NCBI GenBank assembly: GCA_030145365.1
Contig: JAQYVS010000212.1
Coordinates: 1 to 37,820, forward strand
DNA length: 37,820 nucleotides
Origin: Desulfofustis sp.
GTDB lineage: Bacteria > Desulfobacterota > Desulfobulbia > Desulfobulbales > Desulfocapsaceae
Reading direction: 5' to 3'
Below are positions 1-6,813 of the stretch, piece by piece; position 1 is the first letter of the stretch; each line of letters begins with the position of its first letter. The translations under genes were made by a program, and so were the position numbers. The notes under the pieces are model-generated. The model was given only the letters and a program-made list of their open reading frames with translations. It made no database searches and was not told where the DNA came from.

Positions 1-193
1 GTATCTGAACCGAGGGTCCACCGGAGCGTTGGTTGAACGTCACCCATTCGGCGGTTTTAAGATGTCCGGCGTCGGCTCAAAGGCAGGAGGGCCCGATTAT
101 CTGCTGCAGTTTATGGATCCGAGACTGGTATCTGAAAATACGATGCGCAGAGGTTTTGCCCCTATCAAGGAAGATGATGACTGGATTGACTGA
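1..193 (+). CDS. Delta-1-pyrroline-5-carboxylate dehydrogenase, C-terminal end (partial)
   Basis: Only the last 63 residues are in the window; the reading frame enters at base 2 and ends with TGA at 191-193. The fragment carries the HPFGGFKMSGVGSKAGGPDY stretch followed by LLQFMDP, ENTMRRGFAP and an acidic tail. This is the conserved C-terminus of L-glutamate gamma-semialdehyde (P5C) dehydrogenases, which oxidise P5C/glutamate semialdehyde to glutamate in proline breakdown. Whether the complete gene is a stand-alone dehydrogenase or the C-terminal part of a bifunctional PutA (proline dehydrogenase fusion) cannot be decided because the N-terminus lies upstream. A hairpin with a T tract follows at 274-300. 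Confidence 0.85.
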   Translation, partial: YLNRGSTGALVERHPFGGFKMSGVGSKAGGPDYLLQFMDPRLVSENTMRRGFAPIKEDDDWID

Positions 194-266
194 GGAAGAT
201 TATATCGTCGAGATGAGCCGGATTGGAAACCTGTTTAACGCTAATTTCCCGACCCGGCCATCTGAA

Positions 267-662
267 TCATGTGGTGGAAATCGTTAGTTCCACTGCATTT
301 TTTATTGTGTTGGCCACAATACAACCCCGTTCAGCGATAACGAGCAATTTTTCAAACTCATCGGCATCCTGATAATCACCTGATACCTGTAAATCTATCT
401 TTGAAAAACGCGGGGGTGTCCCGTCCAGCTGTGCCTTGATGGTGATCTGAAGATCTTTCATCGCTAAATCCCGAGTCTTGACCGCAGAAAGAAGATTGCT
501 CATATAACAACCACCCAGGCCGATCAGAAACAATTCACCTCCCATGGCTCCCGCATCTTCTCCGCCCTTTGCCTTGGGTCGATCGCAGAAAACCCGATGC
601 TCACGCGCCTGCCCCTCAGAGGTGGATTCCGAACTTTGTCGTACCTCGACCTGTACTTCCAT
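267..662 (-). CDS. OsmC/Ohr-family protein
   Basis: A 131-residue protein with the OsmC fold signature: RPKAKGGEDAGAMGGELFL, then a first conserved cysteine in GLGGCYMSNLL (about residue 72) and a second in ERGCIVANTI (about residue 114). In OsmC and Ohr proteins this cysteine pair reduces organic hydroperoxides, so a thiol-dependent peroxidase role is plausible. Many family members have no proven substrate, and this one lacks features that would separate OsmC, Ohr or YhfA types. The start ATG at 662 has a GGAAG Shine-Dalgarno 6 nt upstream. It begins 18 nt after the stop of the PilZ-domain gene, so the two are probably co-transcribed. Confidence 0.8.
   Translation of the reverse strand: MEVQVEVRQSSESTSEGQAREHRVFCDRPKAKGGEDAGAMGGELFLIGLGGCYMSNLLSAVKTRDLAMKDLQITIKAQLDGTPPRFSKIDLQVSGDYQDADEFEKLLVIAERGCIVANTIKNAVELTISTT
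274..301 (+). terminator. Probable rho-independent terminator of the P5C dehydrogenase gene
   Basis: A 6-bp stem GTGGAA (274-279) / TTCCAC (288-293) with an 8-nt loop is followed by TGCATTTTTT. It lies about 80 nt after the stop codon and overlaps the 3' end of the convergent OsmC-like gene. The stem is short, so the call is moderate. Confidence 0.4.
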
Positions 663-680
663 AATTATCTTCCTTATCGC

Positions 681-1697
681 TTACTCTTCTTCTGACTGGT
701 CATCAACCGACCAGTCACATGGAAATGATTTAAACAGTTCTTCTTCAATTCTGTCGTGTAACCTGACATGAACCGTGTAATCATTATGGAGATGAAAGCT
801 TACTTTGGTAATAATACCTTGTTGCACCCAGCACGCGTCTTCACCACCGGAAAAAACCGCCGAAATCTCAATTGTCCTGGCCAGAATTGCTCGTGCCGTT
901 TCGTAGTTGGAACACTTTATGTCAAAACAGAGCCCGGTCCGGGAAATATCGGTCAAGGGGCCCTTGAAGTAATTCTCGCTCGGTTTTCCTTCTTGATCAA
1001 GTATGGTTGCAGTTACAACTCCTGATACCGGAAATCTTGGCGATGAACGCCTGTCCAGGTTTTTTTGAGCCACCCCTGATTTACTCTTCCCTGTTTTTTG
1101 GCAGAAATCACGGAGTTTTTCATACAATCCCGGCTGCATTTCATGCCATTTCTCCGCCGCCGACCTGGTCAGACTGTATAGGTTCACCTCCGACTGGGTT
1201 GCTGCCGATAACGGACACAGGGAAATTTCGAAAAAACTCTCTTCACCTACGATATCACCCCTTGCCAGTTCCAGAACCACTTTGTTTTTGTCCTCCTTGC
1301 GGTAAAAGAGCACAACCTTGCCGCTGTCGATAAAAAATAGTCGGTTACTCACCTTGCCCTGAACCTGAAGCAGTTTGCTCGGTTCTATGGTCGCCGGTTC
1401 AAGACTGTAGAACAGGCTGTTGGTCTCCTCGGTATTACATTCCTGGTACAACTCCTGCCAGACTGCCAGGTGATCCTTATCCAGCAGCTTGAATTTCTGT
1501 TCCTCGATAATTTCACCGGTGGAAACGATGAGATTCAGGTTCATAGGATCGCCGGCGATCAGTTCTTCGCGCAGCGCATCCGCCTCTGCAAAATCTCCAC
1601 GCAAAGCCGCTTCTTTAATGATACCCGCCAGATTCTGGCTGTTCCGCGCCGAAATTTGAGCCGCCTGTGTATCGGCTGTGTTGTTATCGGTCGACAT
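681..1697 (-). CDS. Cyclic-nucleotide-binding-fold and PilZ domain protein
   Basis: About 338 residues. The ATG at 1697 (MSTDNN) is chosen over the in-frame TTG at 1700 because AGGAG lies 8 nt before the ATG. Roughly residues 85-195 form a CAP-like cyclic-nucleotide-binding beta barrel (LFFIDSGKVVLFYRKED, GDIVGEESFF). The usual Arg of the phosphate-binding cassette is not evident: the stretch reads PLSAAT where RxAT is expected, so the ligand may not be cAMP. Residues about 215-335 form a PilZ domain with both c-di-GMP motifs, RRSSPR (RxxxR) and DISRTG (DxSxxG). The protein probably senses c-di-GMP. It has no DNA-binding domain, so it is more likely a signalling adaptor than a transcription factor. 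It is followed by the OsmC-like gene and diverges from yaaA. Confidence 0.8.
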   Translation of the reverse strand: MSTDNNTADTQAAQISARNSQNLAGIIKEAALRGDFAEADALREELIAGDPMNLNLIVSTGEIIEEQKFKLLDKDHLAVWQELYQECNTEETNSLFYSLEPATIEPSKLLQVQGKVSNRLFFIDSGKVVLFYRKEDKNKVVLELARGDIVGEESFFEISLCPLSAATQSEVNLYSLTRSAAEKWHEMQPGLYEKLRDFCQKTGKSKSGVAQKNLDRRSSPRFPVSGVVTATILDQEGKPSENYFKGPLTDISRTGLCFDIKCSNYETARAILARTIEISAVFSGGEDACWVQQGIITKVSFHLHNDYTVHVRLHDRIEEELFKSFPCDWSVDDQSEEE

Positions 1698-1845
1698 CAA
1701 TCAACTCCTGTATTGTGAAAATCCACCTTTATTGCACCTGCTGTTTGCCCATGGAACCTATTTAAATCACAGTCCCTTGTCATTATTGCATATAAAGTTG
1801 AAATATGTCAAAAAACGAGCATTAACTTTTATTCAACTGACAATT

Positions 1846-2616
1846 ATGATTATCATACTATCTTCGGCAAAAACCCAGGCAGTCCCTCCATCTTTTAATC
1901 TGAGGGGCCACCAGCCCCCCCTGCTTGAGCGGACTCAGATGCTGGTCAACAGATGTCTTGAACTCAGTAAAGACGATATCGCCGCGGTAATGAAGGTGAG
2001 CGACAGGCTGGCGGAAAGCACCTGGCAAAGATTTCAGGAATTTAACTTCCCCCACGTGAGTCCCCAGGCAGCTCCCGCGCTCATCACCTTTGGCGGCACT
2101 GTTTTTTCTGAAATTAAGCATCTGGGCTATACAACAGAAGATTTCTCTTTTGCCCATCAACGACTGCGCATTCTCTCCGGTCTTTACGGTATACTTCGCC
2201 CGTTGGATCTGATGCAGCCGTATCGTTTGGAAATGGGGATGAAGATCGGTCTCGGTCAGGCAGGAAATCTATACGACTTCTGGTCAGACAGTATTACCGA
2301 TCAACTGAACAAGGATCTCAAACAGGTCGACAGTGAACTTCTTGTCAACTGCGCCTCAAAGGAATATTCTCGGGCAGTTCAGACAAAAGAACTCAAAGGC
2401 ACCATGCTGAATATGGCATTTAAACAACAAAAAAACGGTACCATTAAGACAATTGCCGTCTATGCCAAAAAGGCCCGGGGAATGTTTGTGGACTGGTTTC
2501 TTATAAATCGAATATCAGATACGGATCAACTTAAAAAATTCAAGCGAGGCGGCTATCGATTTTTCCCTGAATTGTCAAACGACAGGGAGTTCGTTTTTGT
2601 CACTGAACTGCAGTAG
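1846..2616 (+). CDS. yaaA: Peroxide stress protein YaaA (DUF328/UPF0246)
   Basis: A 256-residue protein, close to the 258 residues of the E. coli protein. It carries the family hallmarks: a start like MIIILSSAKT, then LSGLYGILRPLDLMQPYRLE and YAKKARGMFVDWF. YaaA limits intracellular iron and oxidative damage during peroxide stress; the family binds DNA and has a helix-hairpin-helix-like element. The reading frame is open further upstream to 1678, but family length and alignment place the start at ATG 1846. No strong Shine-Dalgarno is visible there. It diverges from the PilZ/OsmC pair, which makes a small oxidative-stress neighbourhood together with OsmC. Confidence 0.93.
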   Translation: MIIILSSAKTQAVPPSFNLRGHQPPLLERTQMLVNRCLELSKDDIAAVMKVSDRLAESTWQRFQEFNFPHVSPQAAPALITFGGTVFSEIKHLGYTTEDFSFAHQRLRILSGLYGILRPLDLMQPYRLEMGMKIGLGQAGNLYDFWSDSITDQLNKDLKQVDSELLVNCASKEYSRAVQTKELKGTMLNMAFKQQKNGTIKTIAVYAKKARGMFVDWFLINRISDTDQLKKFKRGGYRFFPELSNDREFVFVTELQ

Positions 2617-2742
2617 AAAAGCGAACACCGTGAATACATGATGTAACAACGGTTCTTGGTAAGAGACACGTGAGACTGGACCTGGATACAAGGGGTTCTG
2701 CCAAACCACTCAATATCCCATAAAGGGATTTGGACAATGACC

Positions 2743-2792
2743 CGATGAGGCATCTTTTAACACGGTCAGAAGATGCCTCATCGTTCTATTTT
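2743..2792 (+). terminator. Strong hairpin terminator downstream of yaaA
   Basis: A perfect 14-bp stem, CGATGAGGCATCTT (2743-2756) and AAGATGCCTCATCG (2770-2783), has a 13-nt loop and is followed by TTCTATTTT on the + strand. It lies about 125 nt after the yaaA stop and abuts the end of the convergent garR gene. The T tract favours + strand termination; on the minus strand no T run follows. Confidence 0.7.
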
Positions 2793-3675
2793 ACCGAGAT
2801 ACTTCCACCTGTGCTGCTTTTTCGTAGTAACGCACCAAGGCTCCATGATCAAGTCCCTGCATACCATCAACCTTGAGCGCCTGCATGATTTCCATGACAC
2901 CTGCGGTCAGAGGTAGGGGAACGCCGATCTCGTGGGCTGTTTCGAGTACATTTGCCAAATCTTTGATGTGCAACTCAATGCGGAACCCGGGATCGAATTT
3001 TCGGTCAAGCACGAGCGGCGCCTTGGCATCAAGCACAGTGCTGCCAGCCAATCCACCACGGATAGCCTGATAAACGAGTTCCGGTTCGACACCAGCTTTG
3101 GAAGCCAGTACCAGAGCTTCCGACATGGCGGCGATATTCAAGGCAACAATAATCTGATTGGCAAGTTTAGTAATATTGCCTGCGCCGATGCTGCCGGTGT
3201 AAACTACGGAACCGGCCATGGCATCCATGATATCAAAGCATGTATCGAAAATCTCCTTTTTGCCGCCAACCATTACAGAAATAGTGCCGTCAATGGCTTT
3301 GGGTTCTCCTCCGCTGACGGGCGCATCGAGCATCTCCACTCCATTTTTTTCCAACTCTTTGGCAACTTCACGGCTGGCCAGCGGAGCAATTGAGCTCATA
3401 TCAATGACGACCGAACCGGACTTTGCACCCTCAATAACTCCATTTTCACCCAGTATAACCGTTTTCACATGGGGGGAGTTGGGAAGCATGGTGATGATTA
3501 CGTCTGTTTGCTCGGCGACGGCCTTTGGCGAATCAGCAGCTGCTGCTCCTGCAGCGACAACCTCTTCTACAGCAGGTTTATTCAGATCCATCACCACCAG
3601 ATCGTACCCCTTTTTGAGCAGATTTTTACTCATGGGTTTGCCCATAATTCCAAGACCGATAAATCCAATTTTCAT
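2791..3675 (-). CDS. garR: 2-hydroxy-3-oxopropionate (tartronate semialdehyde) reductase
   Basis: A 294-residue member of the 3-hydroxyisobutyrate dehydrogenase family. It has an N-terminal Rossmann motif GLGIMG (residues 7-12), the substrate-binding stretch DAPVSGGEPKAIDGTISVMV, and the catalytic lysine in GAGNITKLANQ (K170). It reduces tartronate semialdehyde to D-glycerate with NAD(P)H. The adjacent hydroxypyruvate isomerase, which makes tartronate semialdehyde, favours GarR/GlxR over 3-hydroxyisobutyrate or succinic-semialdehyde reductases of the same superfamily. The start has AGGAGAG 6 nt upstream. It is the second gene of the hyi-garR unit, 47 nt after hyi. Confidence 0.9.
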   Translation of the reverse strand: MKIGFIGLGIMGKPMSKNLLKKGYDLVVMDLNKPAVEEVVAAGAAAADSPKAVAEQTDVIITMLPNSPHVKTVILGENGVIEGAKSGSVVIDMSSIAPLASREVAKELEKNGVEMLDAPVSGGEPKAIDGTISVMVGGKKEIFDTCFDIMDAMAGSVVYTGSIGAGNITKLANQIIVALNIAAMSEALVLASKAGVEPELVYQAIRGGLAGSTVLDAKAPLVLDRKFDPGFRIELHIKDLANVLETAHEIGVPLPLTAGVMEIMQALKVDGMQGLDHGALVRYYEKAAQVEVSR

Positions 3676-3722
3676 AGTTCTCTCCTGTTAAGACTTCAAT
3701 AATAGATGATGAGTATGATGCA

Positions 3723-4496
3723 TTAATATTTTTTCAGCCAGCCAAGTCCAGCTTCAGTATCACCGGCCGGTATGTATTCACAGCCAATCCAGCCGGAATA
3801 CCCGGATTCGTCAATGGCCTTGAATACGTTTTCAAAATTGATTTCTCCGCTGCCCGGTTCGTGACGGCCCGGATTGTCAGCAAGCTGAATATGACCAATC
3901 CGATCAACCAGAGTCGTAATGCTGTTGATCAGCTCACCTTCCATCCGCTGCATATGATAAATATCGTATTGCAATTGCATATTGGCATGACCAATCTGAT
4001 CCAGCAGATCAATAGTCTGCAGTGAGCCCACCAGATGAAAACCGGGAAAATTTTTATCGTTGAGCGGCTCAACCAGCAGTTTGATCTGCTCCTTTTCCAA
4101 GGCATCTGCGGCAAAACGCAAATTATTGATGAGCGTCTGTTGAATTGCTTCATCAGATTCATTTTCTGGTGTCAAACCCACCAGGCAATTGAGCCGTGGA
4201 CAGGTGAGCGCTTTGGCGTATTCCACTGCTTTTCCCACACCGTCCTGGAATTCCTGCTCTCGGCCTGGAAGACAGGCGATACCCCGTTCTCCGGCTGCCC
4301 AATCCCCTGCCGGGAGATTGTGTAAAACCTGCTTCAAGCCATACGTTCCCAAAACTTCGACCAGCTGGTCAACCGGCCAATCGTATGGGAACAGGTACTC
4401 CACCGCACTGAATCCGTTGTTCGCGGCCTTCTCAAAGCGGTCAAGAAATTCCACTTCGTTAAATAACATGGTCAGATTTGCATTAAATTTCGGCAT
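3723..4496 (-). CDS. hyi: Hydroxypyruvate isomerase
   Basis: A 257-residue TIM-barrel protein of the xylose-isomerase-like superfamily that interconverts hydroxypyruvate and tartronate semialdehyde. The frame is open 26 codons further upstream, but ATG 4496 (MPKFNANLTMLF) matches the family start and has AGAGAA just upstream. With this start the expected metal ligands fall at E143 (VEPLN), D178 (QYDIYHMQ), Q204 (HIQLAD) and E240 (GCEY), the same numbers as in the E. coli enzyme. It heads a two-gene operon with garR, so hydroxypyruvate would be carried to D-glycerate. Glyoxylate carboligase and glycerate kinase are not in the window. Confidence 0.92.
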   Translation of the reverse strand: MPKFNANLTMLFNEVEFLDRFEKAANNGFSAVEYLFPYDWPVDQLVEVLGTYGLKQVLHNLPAGDWAAGERGIACLPGREQEFQDGVGKAVEYAKALTCPRLNCLVGLTPENESDEAIQQTLINNLRFAADALEKEQIKLLVEPLNDKNFPGFHLVGSLQTIDLLDQIGHANMQLQYDIYHMQRMEGELINSITTLVDRIGHIQLADNPGRHEPGSGEINFENVFKAIDESGYSGWIGCEYIPAGDTEAGLGWLKKY

Positions 4497-4570
4497 AACA
4501 ATTCTCTTTGAGGTTACTGCAACCGGTACTCCAATATGATTGCATATTTGACATAAGTATCCTAGAATGA

Positions 4571-4605
4571 TCAAACATCAGATAAGCATAACATCTGATG
4601 TTTGA
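4571..4605. promoter_or_regulatory. Perfect 13-bp inverted repeat, candidate operator in the hyi leader
   Basis: TCAAACATCAGAT (4571-4583) and ATCTGATGTTTGA (4593-4605) are exact reverse complements separated by 9 nt. The repeat lies just downstream of the predicted hyi -10 element, where a bound repressor would block transcription. On the hyi mRNA it could also fold as a leader hairpin. No T tract follows it on the minus strand, so it is not a typical terminator. Confidence 0.6.
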
Positions 4606-4607
4606 AT

Positions 4608-4636
4608 TTTGTATTGTACTTTTACTCTTGTGTCAA
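4608..4636 (-). promoter_or_regulatory. Predicted sigma70-type promoter of hyi-garR
   Basis: On the minus strand a perfect TTGACA (4636-4631) is followed after 17 nt by TACAAA (4613-4608; 4/6 match to TATAAT). The -35 box lies inside inverted repeat 4628-4659 and the -10 box sits next to inverted repeat 4571-4605. This is a typical arrangement for a repressed promoter. Confidence 0.5.
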
Positions 4637-4659
4637 TAGAAATGTATCTATTCACACAA
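4628..4659. promoter_or_regulatory. Inverted repeat overlapping the hyi -35 box, candidate operator
   Basis: TTGTGTCAATAGA (4628-4640) and TCTATTCACACAA (4647-4659) pair at 12 of 13 positions, with one C/C mismatch, around a 6-nt spacer. It covers the predicted -35 hexamer of hyi-garR. Its outer TTGTGT/ACACAA halves resemble the TGT...ACA style of GntR-family sites. The neighbouring GntR regulator is the obvious candidate binder; that assignment is inference. Confidence 0.5.
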
Positions 4660-4706
4660 CTTATTTTCAACGGCAGTAATCTTAGGATATCTATTTGATT
4701 TTATAA

Positions 4707-4729
4707 TTATTTGTTCTCAATACAAATAA
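4707..4729. promoter_or_regulatory. Perfect inverted repeat upstream of the GntR gene, candidate operator
   Basis: TTATTTGT (4707-4714) and ACAAATAA (4722-4729) are exact reverse complements with a 7-nt spacer, about 40 nt before the start codon of the GntR-family gene. The position fits autoregulation of gntR-larA. It differs in sequence from the two repeats nearer hyi. Confidence 0.5.
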
Positions 4730-4767
4730 CAAATTGATGGTCAAAACTCGACTATGCAAACTCACCA

Positions 4768-5478
4768 ATGAACCCACAACGATTTAATCTAAAGCGAAAG
4801 CGACTTGCCGACCAAATTGCCGATCAGCTGATGGAAATGATCACCGAGGGGAGTTTAAAACCGGGGGACAAACTCCCATCCGAACCGGAACTGATGCAGC
4901 AGTTTCAAGTGGGACGAAGCTCGATCAGAGAAGCCATCGGGGCCCTTTCCCTGATTGGCCTGATCAGTGTCAGGCCGGGCCACGGTACCCATGTTGCCCA
5001 TTTCACGTCAGAGCAGCAGGCCAAACCAATCGGCTTGATAGGTATCGGCAAAGAACGAATCCGTGAACTGGTTGAAGCTCGAATAGAACTCGAATGTGTC
5101 ATCGTCCGTCTTGCAGCCGAACGGGCAAATACAAACGACCTCATTAACATCAGAAAAAAACATCAGCAATTAAGAGATGCTCTGAATAAAAAGAGCGAAC
5201 CGATGAAACATGATCTGGCTTTCCATATGGCTTTGGCCGAAGCCTGTCATAACACTGTTTTAACCAGGTTTTTTCTGGAAATGCGGCAACCGATCCAACA
5301 ATGGATGGAACAGAAGGCCAAATATGACTGGGGCTACGATCAGGTGTATGAGCAGCATGATACGATTTTTACAGCTATTGAGGCACACGATAACGCGGCT
5401 GCGGAAGAGGCTCTTAAAGCCCATCTGCTCTCCACCGGTGAACAATTGGTAACAGCAATCCTGAGCACCGATGAATAA
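4768..5478 (+). CDS. FadR-subfamily GntR transcriptional regulator (FCD domain)
   Basis: A 236-residue regulator. Residues about 10-75 form the GntR winged helix (KPGDKLPSEPELMQQFQVGR, SSIREAIGAL, RPGHGTHV). Residues about 95-230 form an all-helical FCD ligand domain with the metal-binding pattern DLAFH, then EQHD and KAHL. FCD regulators typically sense small carboxylates or hydroxyacids such as lactate, pyruvate or gluconate. It diverges from hyi-garR and precedes the LarA homologue by 27 nt, so it most likely controls both arms through the palindromes at 4571-4729. The start lacks a clear Shine-Dalgarno. The effector is unknown; a hydroxyacid such as glycerate is a guess from context. Confidence 0.88.
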   Translation: MNPQRFNLKRKRLADQIADQLMEMITEGSLKPGDKLPSEPELMQQFQVGRSSIREAIGALSLIGLISVRPGHGTHVAHFTSEQQAKPIGLIGIGKERIRELVEARIELECVIVRLAAERANTNDLINIRKKHQQLRDALNKKSEPMKHDLAFHMALAEACHNTVLTRFFLEMRQPIQQWMEQKAKYDWGYDQVYEQHDTIFTAIEAHDNAAAEEALKAHLLSTGEQLVTAILSTDE

Positions 5479-5505
5479 GATTAACCTCTTCACCCATAGT
5501 TAATT

Positions 5506-6792
5506 ATGCAGACAAAGATACTTTATGGAAAAGGCTTATTGCCCATTGACCTGCCTGAGCAGATAAGCGTTTCTGAAATAAACAAATATCCGATGCCGAT
5601 CATCGATGACGCTGATTCAGCCGTACGTGGAGCGTTTAAACAACCAATAGACAGTCCGCCTTTAGCTGAGCTTGCCAAAGGAAAAAAAGACGCCTGCATC
5701 CTGATCTGCGATATCACCAGGCCCGTTCCCAACGGCACTATCCTGCCGCCATTGGTTGACACCCTCATCTCAGCCGGAATCGCCAGAGATAAAATCCTCA
5801 TTCTCGTTGCCACCGGGCTTCATCGGCCCAATGAGGGAGAGGAATTACGGGAGTTGATCGGTAACGATGAGATTTATAATTCAATTCGCATTGAAAACCA
5901 CTTTGCCCGGGACCGTGACGCCCACGTTGATTTAGGCTTCACCACCGGCGATATTCCGATCGGAATCGACAAACGTTTCTATCATGCTGATCTGCGTCTG
6001 ATCACCGGTCTGGTTGAGCCGCATTTCATGGCCGGTTATTCTGGTGGAAGAAAAGTGGTAGCACCTGGTGTTGCCTACCAGGATACGATTTTAAAATTTC
6101 ATACCGCCCATATACTCGAACATGAACGAGCGGTGAGTTGTGTTATGGAGGGCAATCCACTCCATCAGGCCCAGCTTGAAATCATCCGGAAAATCGGAGC
6201 TATTTATGCGGTAAACACCGTCATCGACGACAAACGCAGAATGGGGCTGGTGACGTTTGGAAACATTGAATCAAGTCATCTTGAGGCGGTCAGCTTCATG
6301 AAACGTTACTCGGAGGTTGACGTCAACCGCAAATTCAAGACCATTGTCACCTCTGCCGGCGGTTATCCGCTGGATAAGACCTATTATCAGACGGTAAAAG
6401 GAATGGTAGGCCCCATGGATATTCTGGAACCGGGCGGCACCATAATCATCGCCAGTGAATGTTCCGAGGGAATGGGCAGCAAGGAATTTGTCTCGGCACA
6501 GCAGCTGCTCTGTAAAATCGGCCATGACAAATTCATGACCCTGCTCGAAACGCGCAGCGAAGCGTTGATTGATGAATGGCAGACCGAAATGTTGCTCAAG
6601 CCCTTACGAAAAGGTAGCATTAAACTTTACACCACCAACCTTAAGAAAGCAGAACTCGAGCAGACCTATGTCGAAGCGGTAACCTCGGTTGAACAGGCAA
6701 TTTTACAGAGTATTCAAGAGCAGGGCAGCAACGAAATTGCCGTGATTCCAGAAGGTCCCTATGTTGTACCACGCTACAGCCCGGAGAGCTAA
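5506..6792 (+). CDS. LarA-family nickel-dependent hydroxyacid racemase/epimerase homologue
   Basis: A 428-residue protein of the LarA (DUF2088) family, whose members racemise or epimerise 2-hydroxyacids through a nickel-pincer nucleotide cofactor. All key positions of lactate racemase are present: R72 (DITRP), H106 (ATGLHRP), H173 (EPHF), the cofactor-attaching lysine K183 (GYSGGRK), H199 (KFHT), Q295 and K298 (YYQTVKGM). It should therefore be active if the cofactor is made. The cofactor genes larB, larC and larE are not in the window. LarA homologues differ in substrate (lactate, malate, 2-hydroxyglutarate, gluconate and others). The linkage to hyi, garR and a GntR regulator suggests glycerate or a related sugar acid, which is inference. 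The Shine-Dalgarno is weak, so translation may be coupled to the upstream gene. Confidence 0.87.
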   Translation: MQTKILYGKGLLPIDLPEQISVSEINKYPMPIIDDADSAVRGAFKQPIDSPPLAELAKGKKDACILICDITRPVPNGTILPPLVDTLISAGIARDKILILVATGLHRPNEGEELRELIGNDEIYNSIRIENHFARDRDAHVDLGFTTGDIPIGIDKRFYHADLRLITGLVEPHFMAGYSGGRKVVAPGVAYQDTILKFHTAHILEHERAVSCVMEGNPLHQAQLEIIRKIGAIYAVNTVIDDKRRMGLVTFGNIESSHLEAVSFMKRYSEVDVNRKFKTIVTSAGGYPLDKTYYQTVKGMVGPMDILEPGGTIIIASECSEGMGSKEFVSAQQLLCKIGHDKFMTLLETRSEALIDEWQTEMLLKPLRKGSIKLYTTNLKKAELEQTYVEAVTSVEQAILQSIQEQGSNEIAVIPEGPYVVPRYSPES

Positions 6793-6813
6793 AATGTGGG
6801 CAAGCGGCCACGA

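Noticed and set aside
1678..1845. N-terminal extension of yaaA to 1678
   Set aside because: The extension has no similarity to the family, overlaps the divergent PilZ-gene start region, and the downstream ATG 1846 gives the normal length.
4497..4574. N-terminal extension of hyi to 4574
   Set aside because: It would run through the candidate operator; ATG 4496 has a better ribosome-binding site and reproduces the standard residue numbering of the metal ligands.
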